From NCBI GenBank assembly GCA_934167965.1, contig CAKPMJ010000006.1, forward strand, positions 26,103-90,102: DNA of 64,000 bases, given 5' to 3'. Below the pieces are notes generated by a model. It saw only the letters and a list, made by a program, of their open reading frames with translations, searched no databases and had not been told where the DNA came from. The position numbers and the translations under genes are program-made. This DNA is from an uncultured Clostridia bacterium. GTDB lineage: Bacteria > Bacillota > Clostridia > TANB77 > CAG-508. This document shows positions 45,831 to 54,213 of the stretch, piece after piece (positions within the stretch are counted from its first letter, which is position 1; every line of letters starts with the position of its first letter).

Positions 45831-46460
45831 ATGAATAGTGATTTTGATTTCGAAAATTTTTTTAAAAGCCTAGATTCCAAGTGTTCCAAGGTTGTCAAAC
45901 GTTCTTTTACTAGAGGTGAAACAGTTACGACTTATCTAGAAAAAAGAAATCAAATGTGTATTTTGATTTCTGGCGAAGCAGATTTAATTAGATATGATTA
46001 TAATGGTAATAAAACTATCATAGGTCATTTCACAGCCAATGATATTTTTGGCGAGGCTTTTTATCCTACAAATACAAATAATGAATTATTTGTTACAGCC
46101 AAAGAAAACTGCACTGTATTATTTTTTATTTACACAGATATAATAAAAAAGTGCAAATCAAATTGCACTTTTCATAATGAACTTTCTTCTAACATTCAAT
46201 TTCTTGTAATGAATCAAATAATAAAATTAAATACAAGAATAGAGCTTCTAGCCAAGAGAAATATTAGAGATAAATTACTTTCATATTTTGATCTTATATC
46301 TAGTAAAAGACTAAGTCAAACATTTACTTTACCTTTTTCTTTAACCGATCTTGCAGATTATCTAAGTGTTGATAGAAGTGCTATGATGCGCGAAATCTCT
46401 CACTTAAAAGATGAAGGATTTATTGAAAAGAAAGGACATAAGATTACTCTATTATATTAA
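45831..46460 (+). CDS. Crp/Fnr family transcriptional regulator
   Basis: DNA-binding regulator of 209 residues: an N-terminal cyclic-nucleotide-type beta-barrel (about 10-110: ILISGEADLIRYDYNG, NDIFGEAF), a dimerisation helix, and a C-terminal winged helix (LTDLADYLSVDRSAMMREIS). Cysteines cluster at KKCKSNCTFHNEL rather than at the N-terminus as in E. coli Fnr, so a redox or cluster ligand is possible but unproven. The start is the ATG at 45831 with AAAGGTGG 8 nt upstream; the GTG at 45819 overlaps that site and is unlikely. It is transcribed divergently from nrdD. Its stop overlaps the rng stop by 4 nt, tail to tail. Confidence 0.9.
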   Translation: MNSDFDFENFFKSLDSKCSKVVKRSFTRGETVTTYLEKRNQMCILISGEADLIRYDYNGNKTIIGHFTANDIFGEAFYPTNTNNELFVTAKENCTVLFFIYTDIIKKCKSNCTFHNELSSNIQFLVMNQIIKLNTRIELLAKRNIRDKLLSYFDLISSKRLSQTFTLPFSLTDLADYLSVDRSAMMREISHLKDEGFIEKKGHKITLLY

Positions 46461-47620
46461 AATATATGGCTACAAATATGTTTTCTTGTAAGTTCCATTA
46501 AATTAAGTTTAGTAAAACCTTCAACTTGTGTTTTTGCTCTATCTTTCTTTAATTCTTCTTTTAACAATACTTCTATGGCATTTTTATTATCTTCATTCTT
46601 CATGTCAATATAATCGATAATAATAATGCCTCCAATATCTCTCAACCTTAATTGCTTAGCAATTTCTATTGTTGCTTCTTTATTAACTTTAAATATAGTT
46701 GCCTCTAAGTCTTTTTTGCCAGTAAACTTTCCTGTATTTACATCAATAGCTGTTAATGCCTCTGTTTTGTCAATAGTTATAAATCCTCCACAATTAAGCC
46801 ATATTTTTCTTTCAGTTGACTTTTCAATTTGTTTTTCTATATCATACATATCAAGTAAATTTTCTTCTTTAGAAAATTCCACTTCTGCATCACTTATATT
46901 TTTCATATTCTCAAATATTTCTTTACTATTAGTTATAATTCTATCAAGTTTTAAATCTATTACAATTTTCTCAGCAACACTTTCACATTCATATATCAAT
47001 TTTCCACTTTGAGTTTTATTGTATTTTGATTGTATATCATTCCATTTATTTGATATCTTTTTAATATCTTCTATTATTTCTTTATCTGATACATCCTGAG
47101 CTAAAGTTCTTACTACAGCTCCATTTCCTTTTGGCAAATTATCTTTCATTAAATTTAAAAGTCTATCTTTCTGAGCTTTATCTTCTATTTTTTGTGATAT
47201 TGTAATAATACTAGTATTTGGCATAAATACTATATACTTACTTGGCAAACTAATATGGGTTGAAACTTTCGCTCCCTTTTTTTCGTTGCAATCCTTTTTT
47301 ATCTGTATTAATATTTTGCTATTAGGTTTTAAAACTTCTCTTATATCTGTATTTCTTGGCATAGAAGGTTTTTCTGTCTTTTCGTCAATTTGTGGTATTG
47401 CATCTTTAAAATGTATGAATCCCTTTTTATTATCACCGTAATCTATAAAAGCTGCTTGCATTCCAGGCACTATATCTGCTACTCTTCCTGCATATATATT
47501 TCCTTCTAGTCTATTATTCTTTGTTTCTTGATTATTCTCATATCTTTCTAATAATTTGCCATTTTCTATTAGGCATATTGTTTCACCTTGTTTATTTTTA
47601 TTGATAATTAATTCTAACAT
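46457..47620 (-). CDS. rng: RNase E/G-family ribonuclease, short form
   Basis: Endoribonuclease for mRNA and rRNA processing. An S1 domain comes first (GNIYAGRVADIVPGMQAAFIDYG), followed by the RNase E/G catalytic core. In it GGFITIDKTEALTAIDVNTGKF carries the metal-binding aspartates and RDIGGIIIIDYIDM the second. The 387-residue protein stops at ELTRKHICSHIF, just after the LMELTRKR-type motif, so the usual CPxC zinc-link and C-terminal region (E. coli RNase G is about 489) are absent. The last gene of the prmC-flippase-pth-rng operon, 14 nt after pth. Confidence 0.9.
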   Translation of the reverse strand: MLELIINKNKQGETICLIENGKLLERYENNQETKNNRLEGNIYAGRVADIVPGMQAAFIDYGDNKKGFIHFKDAIPQIDEKTEKPSMPRNTDIREVLKPNSKILIQIKKDCNEKKGAKVSTHISLPSKYIVFMPNTSIITISQKIEDKAQKDRLLNLMKDNLPKGNGAVVRTLAQDVSDKEIIEDIKKISNKWNDIQSKYNKTQSGKLIYECESVAEKIVIDLKLDRIITNSKEIFENMKNISDAEVEFSKEENLLDMYDIEKQIEKSTERKIWLNCGGFITIDKTEALTAIDVNTGKFTGKKDLEATIFKVNKEATIEIAKQLRLRDIGGIIIIDYIDMKNEDNKNAIEVLLKEELKKDRAKTQVEGFTKLNLMELTRKHICSHIF

Positions 47621-47634
47621 TTGCTTACTTCCTT

Positions 47635-48192
47635 TTAGTTTATTTTATTCATTGCATTGTCAATGCCTTGTTTTAAAATTTCTACCACTGCATCTGCAGC
47701 TGTATCTATTCCTTTTTCTAATTCTATATAATCTTCATTATTAACTTTTGAAATAACATAATTTATTAAATCATTTTTGTATTCAGGCATACCTGTTCCC
47801 ACTCTTATTCTTGGAAATTCTTGGCTACCTAATCTATATACTACTGATTTCATTCCATTATGAGTTCCTGGTCCGCCTTTTTTTCTTATTTTTGCAATTC
47901 CTGGATTAATATCTATATCATCATATATTACTATTATATTCTCTAATGGTACTTTATAAAAATTAGCTATTTCAACAACTGAATCTCCACTTAAATTCAT
48001 ATATGTTTGAGGCTTGCACAAAATGACCTTTTCATTTTCTATAATTCCGCTTCCATACAAAGCCTTAAACCCATTTTTATTTACTTCAATGTCATATTTA
48101 TTAGCTATTCTATTAATAACATCGAACCCCATATTATGTCTAGTTTTACTATATTCAGGTTCAGGGTTTCCTAATCCTACTATTAAATACAT
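47635..48192 (-). CDS. pth: Peptidyl-tRNA hydrolase
   Basis: Releases tRNA from prematurely dropped peptidyl-tRNA in the cytoplasm. The 185-residue length is typical, with catalytic motif GLGNPEPEYSKTRHNMGFD (catalytic His in RHNMG), KPQTYMNLSGDS, YDDIDINPG and RKKGGPGTHNGMKSV. It lies 12 nt downstream of the flippase gene and 14 nt upstream of rng. Essential housekeeping gene; no unusual features. Confidence 0.97.
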   Translation of the reverse strand: MYLIVGLGNPEPEYSKTRHNMGFDVINRIANKYDIEVNKNGFKALYGSGIIENEKVILCKPQTYMNLSGDSVVEIANFYKVPLENIIVIYDDIDINPGIAKIRKKGGPGTHNGMKSVVYRLGSQEFPRIRVGTGMPEYKNDLINYVISKVNNEDYIELEKGIDTAADAVVEILKQGIDNAMNKIN

Positions 48193-48204
48193 TTATTTTT
48201 CCTC

Positions 48205-49662
48205 TCATTCTTCTGCTGTTTTATTATTTAATAATTTATTTCGAACTTTGTTCAAAAACATAAATAAATATTCATCTTTCAACAATATTAATATAATTCC
48301 ATATACTAATACACCAACTATCATTTGAAGTACTATTGATGCCATTCCTGTAGAAACTATTAATTTGGTTAAATTACATGCTACAAACATAATTATTGAT
48401 GCGAATAAATACTTATAACTTGTTCTAATCATCTTTTTAAAACTTACTTCATTTTTTACATATCTAAATTGCATCCAATCCACTACTACTTGTGATAAGA
48501 CTGTTGCAATACATGCCCCTATTGAACTATATAATTTGATTAATACATAATTCAGCACAAAATTCACCAATACACCTACTCCTACTGAAATCGTATACTC
48601 TTTTTGCCTCTTAGTTGGTAATAAATATTGTGTTCCTAACACATTTGTTATTCCCATAAGCAATACTATTGGGCTTATTATGCAAATTAAGGTTGCAGCT
48701 TTTTCATACCCTGCTCCAAAAAATATTGGAACAAATGCTTTTGATATACTTATTATTCCAAAAATCATAGGGAAACTTAATAAGAATACAAAGCTAAATG
48801 ATTTTTTCATATAGTAATTTATTTTGTCTTTCTCACCATTTGCAAACATATTTGCCATTCTTGGAATCATTACTACACCCAAAGATGTAACTATTGTAAG
48901 TAATACCCTTACTACTTTTTGGCTCTGTTCATAATAGCCTGTTTCTGATTTATCTGATATTATTTTTCCTAGCATTGTTGTATCTAACATACTATATAAC
49001 TTATTTGTAATTTGAGGTATAAATAATAATATTATTGCTGGTACCTGATGTAATATGCTTATTTTCTTTACCTTTACCCCTCTTAAATATTTAGGTAAAT
49101 ATAACCATAATGATAAATTTCCAATTAAATCTGCTAATGAATATATATACATGTATGTTATCAAATCACTTTGCTTTTTTACCATTATAAATATTAATGC
49201 AACACTTATTAACCTTACCAAAATATTTCTAGTTACTGTTTTCTTAAATTCTTCTAGTCCCTGAAAAAACCAACTTATATCAAATGCTCCTGCAATTAGT
49301 TCAAATATCAAAATCCTGTAATATACACTATAAGTCCCTGTTCTCATAAATGTAAAATAATATATTACTACAGCAACTGCTATTGTTATAAACCTAAATA
49401 CTACAAGTTCTATAAATATTTTTTTTCTTTTTCCTCTATGGTCTTGTGCATAAGCTATTTCTCTTTGTCCATATAATGATACTCCAAGTGAGCCAAATAA
49501 TACGAAATAAGTAACTATTGTATATGTATAACTATATATTCCAATACCCTCCGCACCTAGTACTCTTGATAAATACGGTGTTGTTATTAGTGGTAATATA
49601 AGTATTAATATTTGGTATGTTAAATTATATAAATAATTCTTTGCTATACTTTTCTTAGGCAT
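48205..49662 (-). CDS. Wzx/MATE-type polysaccharide flippase
   Basis: Lipid-linked oligosaccharide flippase of the MOP superfamily with about 14 transmembrane segments in 485 residues. The start LYNLTYQILILILPLITTPY followed by LSRVLGAEGIGIYSY is characteristic of RfbX/Wzx, with GLEEFKKTVTRNILVRL in a later loop. It lies between prmC and pth, not with the polymer operon about 6 kb away, and would flip an undecaprenyl-linked unit for a second surface polysaccharide or for the same envelope. Confidence 0.9.
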   Translation of the reverse strand: MPKKSIAKNYLYNLTYQILILILPLITTPYLSRVLGAEGIGIYSYTYTIVTYFVLFGSLGVSLYGQREIAYAQDHRGKRKKIFIELVVFRFITIAVAVVIYYFTFMRTGTYSVYYRILIFELIAGAFDISWFFQGLEEFKKTVTRNILVRLISVALIFIMVKKQSDLITYMYIYSLADLIGNLSLWLYLPKYLRGVKVKKISILHQVPAIILLFIPQITNKLYSMLDTTMLGKIISDKSETGYYEQSQKVVRVLLTIVTSLGVVMIPRMANMFANGEKDKINYYMKKSFSFVFLLSFPMIFGIISISKAFVPIFFGAGYEKAATLICIISPIVLLMGITNVLGTQYLLPTKRQKEYTISVGVGVLVNFVLNYVLIKLYSSIGACIATVLSQVVVDWMQFRYVKNEVSFKKMIRTSYKYLFASIIMFVACNLTKLIVSTGMASIVLQMIVGVLVYGIILILLKDEYLFMFLNKVRNKLLNNKTAEE

Positions 49663-49678
49663 ACTCTTTCCTTTCTTT

Positions 49679-50524
49679 TTATCCTATTCTTGTAACTATA
49701 ATTCTATCATTCTGACATAAATCTTTTTTGCTATATGTTTCTACATATCTTTTTTCATTATCAATAATTTTTCTTACTGCAATTCTTTGATCATATCCTA
49801 TTTCCATACATAAATACCCTTGTCTATTAAGATATTTATATCCATCTTTTGCAATTCTTCTATAAAAATCTAATCCATCTTTTCCTCCATCTAGTGCTAA
49901 TTTTGGTTCATTTTGTACTTCCAATGGTAGTTTTTTTATTTCATCTGTTGCTATATATGGTGGATTTGATACTATTACATCAAATTTCTTGTCTTTTACT
50001 TTATCAAATAAATTTGATTCTACAAATTTTATGCTGTTTGTTACTCCATTTAATTCGGCATTTGCTTTTGCTATTTCTAATGCTTTTTTACTTATGTCTG
50101 TAGCATATATTTTTACATTTTGAACATATTTTGCAATTGATATTGCTATTGCTCCACTTCCTGTACACAAATCCAATACTACTGGATTTTTTATATTTTT
50201 TAATATTTCTATTACTTCTTCTACTAAGATTTCAGTATCTGGCTGAGGTATTAATACATCTTTATTAACTTTAAATTTTAATTTCATGAACTCCTGTCTT
50301 CCAATTATATATTGTAGTGGTTCACCTGATATTAATCTTTTTATATTTCTAACATATTCTTCTTTTTGTTTTGCAGTTACTTCTTTGTTATCATATATAA
50401 TCAAGTATTCTCTAGGCTTTTTTATTGTATACTGTAATATTGCTCTTGCCTTATTTTTTGGACTTTCTACTCCCTCATTTTTTAATAACATTATTCCTTG
50501 ATTTATTAGTTCTTTTATTGTCAT
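49679..50524 (-). CDS. prmC: Release factor glutamine methyltransferase
   Basis: SAM-dependent methyltransferase that methylates the GGQ glutamine of release factors 1 and 2. The 281 residues include an N-terminal helical domain (ending EPLQYIIGRQEFM), the SAM-binding VLDLCTGSGAIAISIAK and the signature VIVSNPPYIAT with the NPPY motif. The ATG is reached from the TTGCAA-17-TATAAA promoter at 50562-50590. First gene of the four-gene operon ending with rng; the usual partner prfA is not adjacent. Confidence 0.96.
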   Translation of the reverse strand: MTIKELINQGIMLLKNEGVESPKNKARAILQYTIKKPREYLIIYDNKEVTAKQKEEYVRNIKRLISGEPLQYIIGRQEFMKLKFKVNKDVLIPQPDTEILVEEVIEILKNIKNPVVLDLCTGSGAIAISIAKYVQNVKIYATDISKKALEIAKANAELNGVTNSIKFVESNLFDKVKDKKFDVIVSNPPYIATDEIKKLPLEVQNEPKLALDGGKDGLDFYRRIAKDGYKYLNRQGYLCMEIGYDQRIAVRKIIDNEKRYVETYSKKDLCQNDRIIVTRIG

Positions 50525-50561
50525 ATTTAATCATCTCTCTTTTAATATGATTTCATTCTTT

Positions 50562-50590
50562 TTTATATCATATTTATTGCTTTTTTGCAA
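50562..50590 (-). promoter_or_regulatory. Promoter of prmC operon
   Basis: Minus-strand TTGCAA, 17-nt spacer, TATAAA with a TGA extended -10, about 40 nt before the prmC start. Confidence 0.65.
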
Positions 50591-50600
50591 GTTTTCTTAA

Positions 50601-50636
50601 TATAAAAAACAGTAATGTGAATTACTGTTTTTTATA
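50601..50636 (-). terminator. Terminator of the first pilin-like gene
   Basis: A perfect 16-bp AT-rich stem (TATAAAAAACAGTAAT / ATTACTGTTTTTTATA) with a 4-nt loop ends 2 nt before the stop codon of the pilin-like gene. U-rich on both strands. Confidence 0.85.
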
Positions 50637-50637
50637 T

Positions 50638-51612
50638 TTATTTAATTTTTAAATATATATACTCATTTTCTGGTACTGTTGCTTCCTTCTTTACTTTATC
50701 AATATCTATTTCTATCCATTCTCCTGATTTTATTGTATCTTCACTTGATGATTCTATTTCATTTTCAAAATTAGTATCATAAAATTTAACCGTTTTATAT
50801 CTTGTATCTACGTTTTTTATCTTTTCTGCCAATTCATTATATGAATATGATTTATTCATATTAATTTCATAATATGTGTAATCATCAGCAGCATTATAAT
50901 TTTCTTTAAAATCATCCTTATCACAAATATTTAAACTATTAATTATTTCACTATCAGACATTATTACTATATCCTCTATTAGCTTTTGTACATATTTATA
51001 TTGATTTATACTTATTGATGTCCATCCAGATTTATATCGATTAAGCATGATATAGTCATCCTCATCTATAAATCCATCATGATTTACATCCATCGCCTCT
51101 TTGCAGTCAGTTTCATTATTCAACTTATTATTTACCGAAAAACGTTGTAATGCTGTAATATCCTCAGTTTCTATTGAACCATTACAATCTACATCTCCAA
51201 ATATAACTGTTTTTGCTACTACTTCTCCATTTTTTACTACCTTCATGCCAGTTGTCAATGTTGTGCTATCTAACACATCATCTGTATTCTCAATATTTCT
51301 TAATATATATCCTTGCATACCTAAAACATTATTTAAATTTTCTGCTTTTTCTCCTTCATCTATTCCTGTTATACATCCATATCTACATTTGTATTTAGAG
51401 CCTTTTTCTATAAAAATCCCATCTATTTCTATGTCTAACAATGTTATACTTTCCTCTTTCTGTGCCTCTTCTGTTTTCGTCTTCGCTTCAGCTGCTTTTC
51501 TTAATATTCCATTTTCTCCTGACAACATGCTTATAGCTACTCCTGCTAATATTAATAATACTATTATTGTTATTACTAATGCTATTAATGTTATTCCTTT
51601 GTTTTTCTTCAT
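50638..51612 (-). CDS. Prepilin-like surface protein with dockerin-type domain, paralog A
   Basis: Predicted type IV pilin-like exported protein of 324 residues. A short basic leader precedes G-ITLIALVITIIVLLILAG, a prepilin cleavage site and hydrophobic helix in which the usual glutamate at +5 is alanine. A helical spacer (ENGILRKAAEAKTKTEEAQ) follows. The middle has two dockerin-like calcium-binding segments: DVDCNGSIETEDI and DVNHDGFIDEDDY. The C-terminal 120 residues are unrecognised. I set the start at the ATG with AAAGGA upstream (51612); 15 earlier in-frame residues are possible. No pilus assembly genes are in the window. It is a tandem duplicate of the next gene. Confidence 0.8.
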   Translation of the reverse strand: MKKNKGITLIALVITIIVLLILAGVAISMLSGENGILRKAAEAKTKTEEAQKEESITLLDIEIDGIFIEKGSKYKCRYGCITGIDEGEKAENLNNVLGMQGYILRNIENTDDVLDSTTLTTGMKVVKNGEVVAKTVIFGDVDCNGSIETEDITALQRFSVNNKLNNETDCKEAMDVNHDGFIDEDDYIMLNRYKSGWTSISINQYKYVQKLIEDIVIMSDSEIINSLNICDKDDFKENYNAADDYTYYEINMNKSYSYNELAEKIKNVDTRYKTVKFYDTNFENEIESSSEDTIKSGEWIEIDIDKVKKEATVPENEYIYLKIK

Positions 51613-51717
51613 TTTTTCTTTCCTTTCTTTTATAACATTTTGTTTGTAGTTTATCATATTTATTATTCTTTTTACAGTGATTTTTATTCATACTTTTTAT
51701 TTTATACACAACAAAAA

Positions 51718-51771
51718 GACACTATCATATTATCCGGTGTCATAATAAACACCAAATGTTATAATATTGCC
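51718..51771. repeat. 54-nt hairpin, copy 1 (after pilin paralog B)
   Basis: Inverted repeat of about 23 nt arms (many G-T wobbles) around an 8-nt loop, T-rich on both sides (minus strand CTTTTTGTTG, plus strand CCTTTTTTGTC). It is the same length as the hairpin at 52952-53005, with conserved CCGGATA and ATATTAT blocks and paired changes (GGTGT/ACACC against CGGTA/TACCG). A bidirectional terminator role is likely. Confidence 0.65.
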
Positions 51772-51822
51772 CTTTTTTGTCAAGAGCTATTTTTTTAATT
51801 TTATCGTTATATACTGATCTTT

Positions 51823-52785
51823 CTAATTAAATTGTATCACAATTTCATCACTGTTTGACACTAAATTATCTTCTATACCATATGGAACTGTTATATACGC
51901 AAAATTGCCACTAGTTATCTTTTCCGTACTATTTCCTGAAATTTTTCCTCCATCTTTATCACAGTATGACACTGACATTCCTTCTATAGTACTTCTTATT
52001 TTCGTTCTTAAATCTTTATACGTATATTCTTCATTTAGAGTTAGTTTATAATATTTTCCTTCTTCATCTTCGCCTTCTTCAAAGCTATTTTGAGCAGAAA
52101 TTCCTAGCTTTTTTATAATTTCAGTATCACTCAAGACTTTTACTTCTTTTAATTTTTGAACATAATAATCTTGCTTGTCTAAAACAGATGTATCACTTTT
52201 CGTAGTATATAATAAAAGCATATTAGTGTCTTTTTCATTTATATATCCATCATGGTTAACATCTGCAGCAAAAATACTATATTCTTTAACATCATTATCT
52301 AATTTTCTCATAATTCGTGCAGCTTTAGTTACATCTGCTCCTTGTATACTTTCATCACAATCAACATTTCCAAATATTACAGTCCTTGCAATCTCTTCTC
52401 CATTTTTTGTAACTTGCATTCCTGTTGTTAATATAGCTCCTTCTGTATCTGTAATTTCACTTCCATCTTCTTTTTTGATATCATATCCTGAAGGTAAGCA
52501 GTCTTTTAAACTTTTTACTTTATCTCCTATATTTATTCCTGTTATCATTCCATATCTGCACTTATATTTATATCCCTTTTCTATAAAATATCCATCTATT
52601 TCATAATCAACTAGTATTGATTGCTCTTCTTTTTGAGCTTCTTCTGTTTTTGTTTTCGCTTCAGCTGCTTTTCTTAATATTCCATTTTCTCCTGATAGCA
52701 TTGCTATTGCCACCCCTGCTAATATTAATAACACTATTATCGTTATTACAAGTGCTATTAATGTGATTCCTCTTTCTTTCCTCAT
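51823..52785 (-). CDS. Prepilin-like surface protein with dockerin-type domain, paralog B
   Basis: Paralog of the preceding gene (320 residues). The N-terminal leader, G-ITLIALVITIIVLLILAG helix and following SGENGILRKAAEAKTKTEEAQ are nearly identical, while the rest has diverged. It retains GYFIEKGYKYKCRYGMITGI, one weak dockerin-like segment (DVDCDESIQGADV, altered ligands) and one good one (DVNHDGYINEKD). The ATG at 52785 has GGAGG 8 nt upstream; the earlier ATG at 52800 overlaps that site. The C-terminus is not recognised. Likely a minor pilin or pseudopilin with a calcium-binding module; partner cohesin unknown. Confidence 0.8.
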   Translation of the reverse strand: MRKERGITLIALVITIIVLLILAGVAIAMLSGENGILRKAAEAKTKTEEAQKEEQSILVDYEIDGYFIEKGYKYKCRYGMITGINIGDKVKSLKDCLPSGYDIKKEDGSEITDTEGAILTTGMQVTKNGEEIARTVIFGNVDCDESIQGADVTKAARIMRKLDNDVKEYSIFAADVNHDGYINEKDTNMLLLYTTKSDTSVLDKQDYYVQKLKEVKVLSDTEIIKKLGISAQNSFEEGEDEEGKYYKLTLNEEYTYKDLRTKIRSTIEGMSVSYCDKDGGKISGNSTEKITSGNFAYITVPYGIEDNLVSNSDEIVIQFN

Positions 52786-52904
52786 TCGATTTTCCTCCAT
52801 TTTTATCTTTATTTTGTTGTTAATCTATTGTGTTCTATTTTTATATTACCATATTTATTTTTCTTTTTACAGTGAATTTTATTCATACTTTTATTATTTT
52901 TTTC

Positions 52905-52935
52905 ATTGTCAAAAAAGAACGTCCCCATTGACAAT
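52905..52935. repeat. REP-like palindrome, copy 2
   Basis: A 31-nt element with 7-bp terminal inverted repeats ATTGTCA / TGACAAT and an AACGTCCCC core. Its inner 27 nt match copy 1 at 2021-2047 in length and most bases. It interrupts the otherwise alignable upstream region shared by the two pilin paralogs. Confidence 0.65.
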
Positions 52936-52951
52936 TTTTAACACAACAAAA

Positions 52952-53005
52952 GACAATATTATACTATCCGGTATCATTATAATTACCGAATATTATAATA
53001 TTGTC
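52952..53005. repeat. 54-nt hairpin, copy 2 (upstream of pilin paralog B)
   Basis: A 22-bp-arm hairpin (outer 12 bp GACAATATTATA / TATAATATTGTC perfect), with CTTTTGTTG on the minus-strand 3' side. It could terminate ldh. It pairs in sequence with the 54-nt hairpin copy 1 and marks the duplicated unit. Confidence 0.65.
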
Positions 53006-53045
53006 TCTTATATTTATGTTTTTTATTAACTTTTTTTCTAAACTA

Positions 53046-53085
<40 letters not shown>

Positions 53086-53196
53086 CCCGCAAGGCTTTCA
53101 GCCTTTATTGTTCTTTGCATCTTTTGTTTTCTCCTTTTATTTTTTCTTTCGTTTTTATACTATCATTACTACAAGCCTTTGTCAATAGTAAAAACA

Positions 53197-54135
53197 TTAA
53201 ATTTCTAAACTATTAATAATATCTCTTATTATTTCACAACTATTTGATAATTTATTTTGTTCTTCTTCGTCTAATGGTAATTCTAGTATTTCTCTAACAC
53301 CTTTATTAGAAATAACAGCTGGAACACCTATATAAATGTCTTTTTCATTGTATTCTCCATTTAAAAAAGTAGATACTGTAAGTATTGCTTCTTCATCATT
53401 TAATATTGCCTTTATAAGTCTTGTTAAAGCGACTCCTATTCCATAATATGTTGCTTTTTTCTTTTCAATTATCTCATAAGCTGCATTCTTAACTTCATCT
53501 CTAATTTCTTCCATGTCTTTTAATGTTTTTCCTCTTGATTCTATTATGTCTAATAGTCTTTTACATCCTATATAACAATGTTTCCATGGAACAAATGATG
53601 AATCTCCGTGTTCACCCATAACATAAGCATGTGTGTTTTTAGGTGATATATCTAATCTTTCTCCTAATAAATAACGTAATCTAGCCGTATCTAACATAGT
53701 CCCTGATCCTATTACTTTGCTTGTTGGCATTTTAGACACTTTTTGAACCACATATGTCATTATATCTACTGGATTACTTGCTACTACAAATATTCCATTA
53801 AATCCATTTTCCATTACTTGTTCTACTACGGATTTTATTATTTTTGCATTTGTTGTAACTAACTCTAATCTTGTTTGACCAGGCTTTTGATTTATACCTG
53901 CTGTTATTACTACTATATCTGCATCTCTACATTCTGTATAGTCACCATATCTAATGTCCATCTTGCTTGGTGCATAAGCAACACCATGTGCTAAGTCTAA
54001 AGCTTCTCCTTGTGCTTTTTCTGTATTTATATCTATTAGTACAAGCTCATTTACTCCTCCTTGATTTAATAAAGAATATGCAAAACTTGTTCCCACAAAT
54101 CCTGTACCTACTAAAATTACTTTTCTATTTCCCAT
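53197..54135 (-). CDS. ldh: L-lactate dehydrogenase
   Basis: Reduces pyruvate to L-lactate, regenerating NAD+ in fermentation. 312 residues with the Rossmann motif VGTGFVGTSFAYSL, substrate-loop EALDLAHGVAYAP, QKPGQTRLELV (Arg) and the catalytic dyad in THAYVMGEHGDSS. No allosteric oddities are visible. The start ATG has GAGGAGG upstream. No clear promoter is visible in the 78 nt before it: the hairpin at 54157-54199 fills most of that region, so it may be partly read-through from upstream genes. Confidence 0.97.
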   Translation of the reverse strand: MGNRKVILVGTGFVGTSFAYSLLNQGGVNELVLIDINTEKAQGEALDLAHGVAYAPSKMDIRYGDYTECRDADIVVITAGINQKPGQTRLELVTTNAKIIKSVVEQVMENGFNGIFVVASNPVDIMTYVVQKVSKMPTSKVIGSGTMLDTARLRYLLGERLDISPKNTHAYVMGEHGDSSFVPWKHCYIGCKRLLDIIESRGKTLKDMEEIRDEVKNAAYEIIEKKKATYYGIGVALTRLIKAILNDEEAILTVSTFLNGEYNEKDIYIGVPAVISNKGVREILELPLDEEEQNKLSNSCEIIRDIINSLEI

Positions 54136-54156
54136 TTTTATTTCCTCCTCTATCTC

Positions 54157-54199
54157 AATAAAATAATTTTAATACAAATAGTATTAAAATTATTTTATT
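54157..54199 (-). terminator. Terminator-like AT-only hairpin before ldh
   Basis: A perfect 19-bp stem (AATAAAATAATTTTAATAC and its complement) with a 5-nt loop, 15 nt after the stop of the membrane-anchored protein gene. The stem contains only one G-C pair, so termination strength is uncertain. Confidence 0.6.
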
Positions 54200-54213
54200 T
54201 GAATTTTATTTAA

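Noticed and set aside
51101..51649. 182-aa plus-strand ORF antisense to pilin paralog A
   Set aside because: The sense strand encodes the prepilin helix and calcium sites with proper RBS; the antisense frame is a consequence of codon bias.
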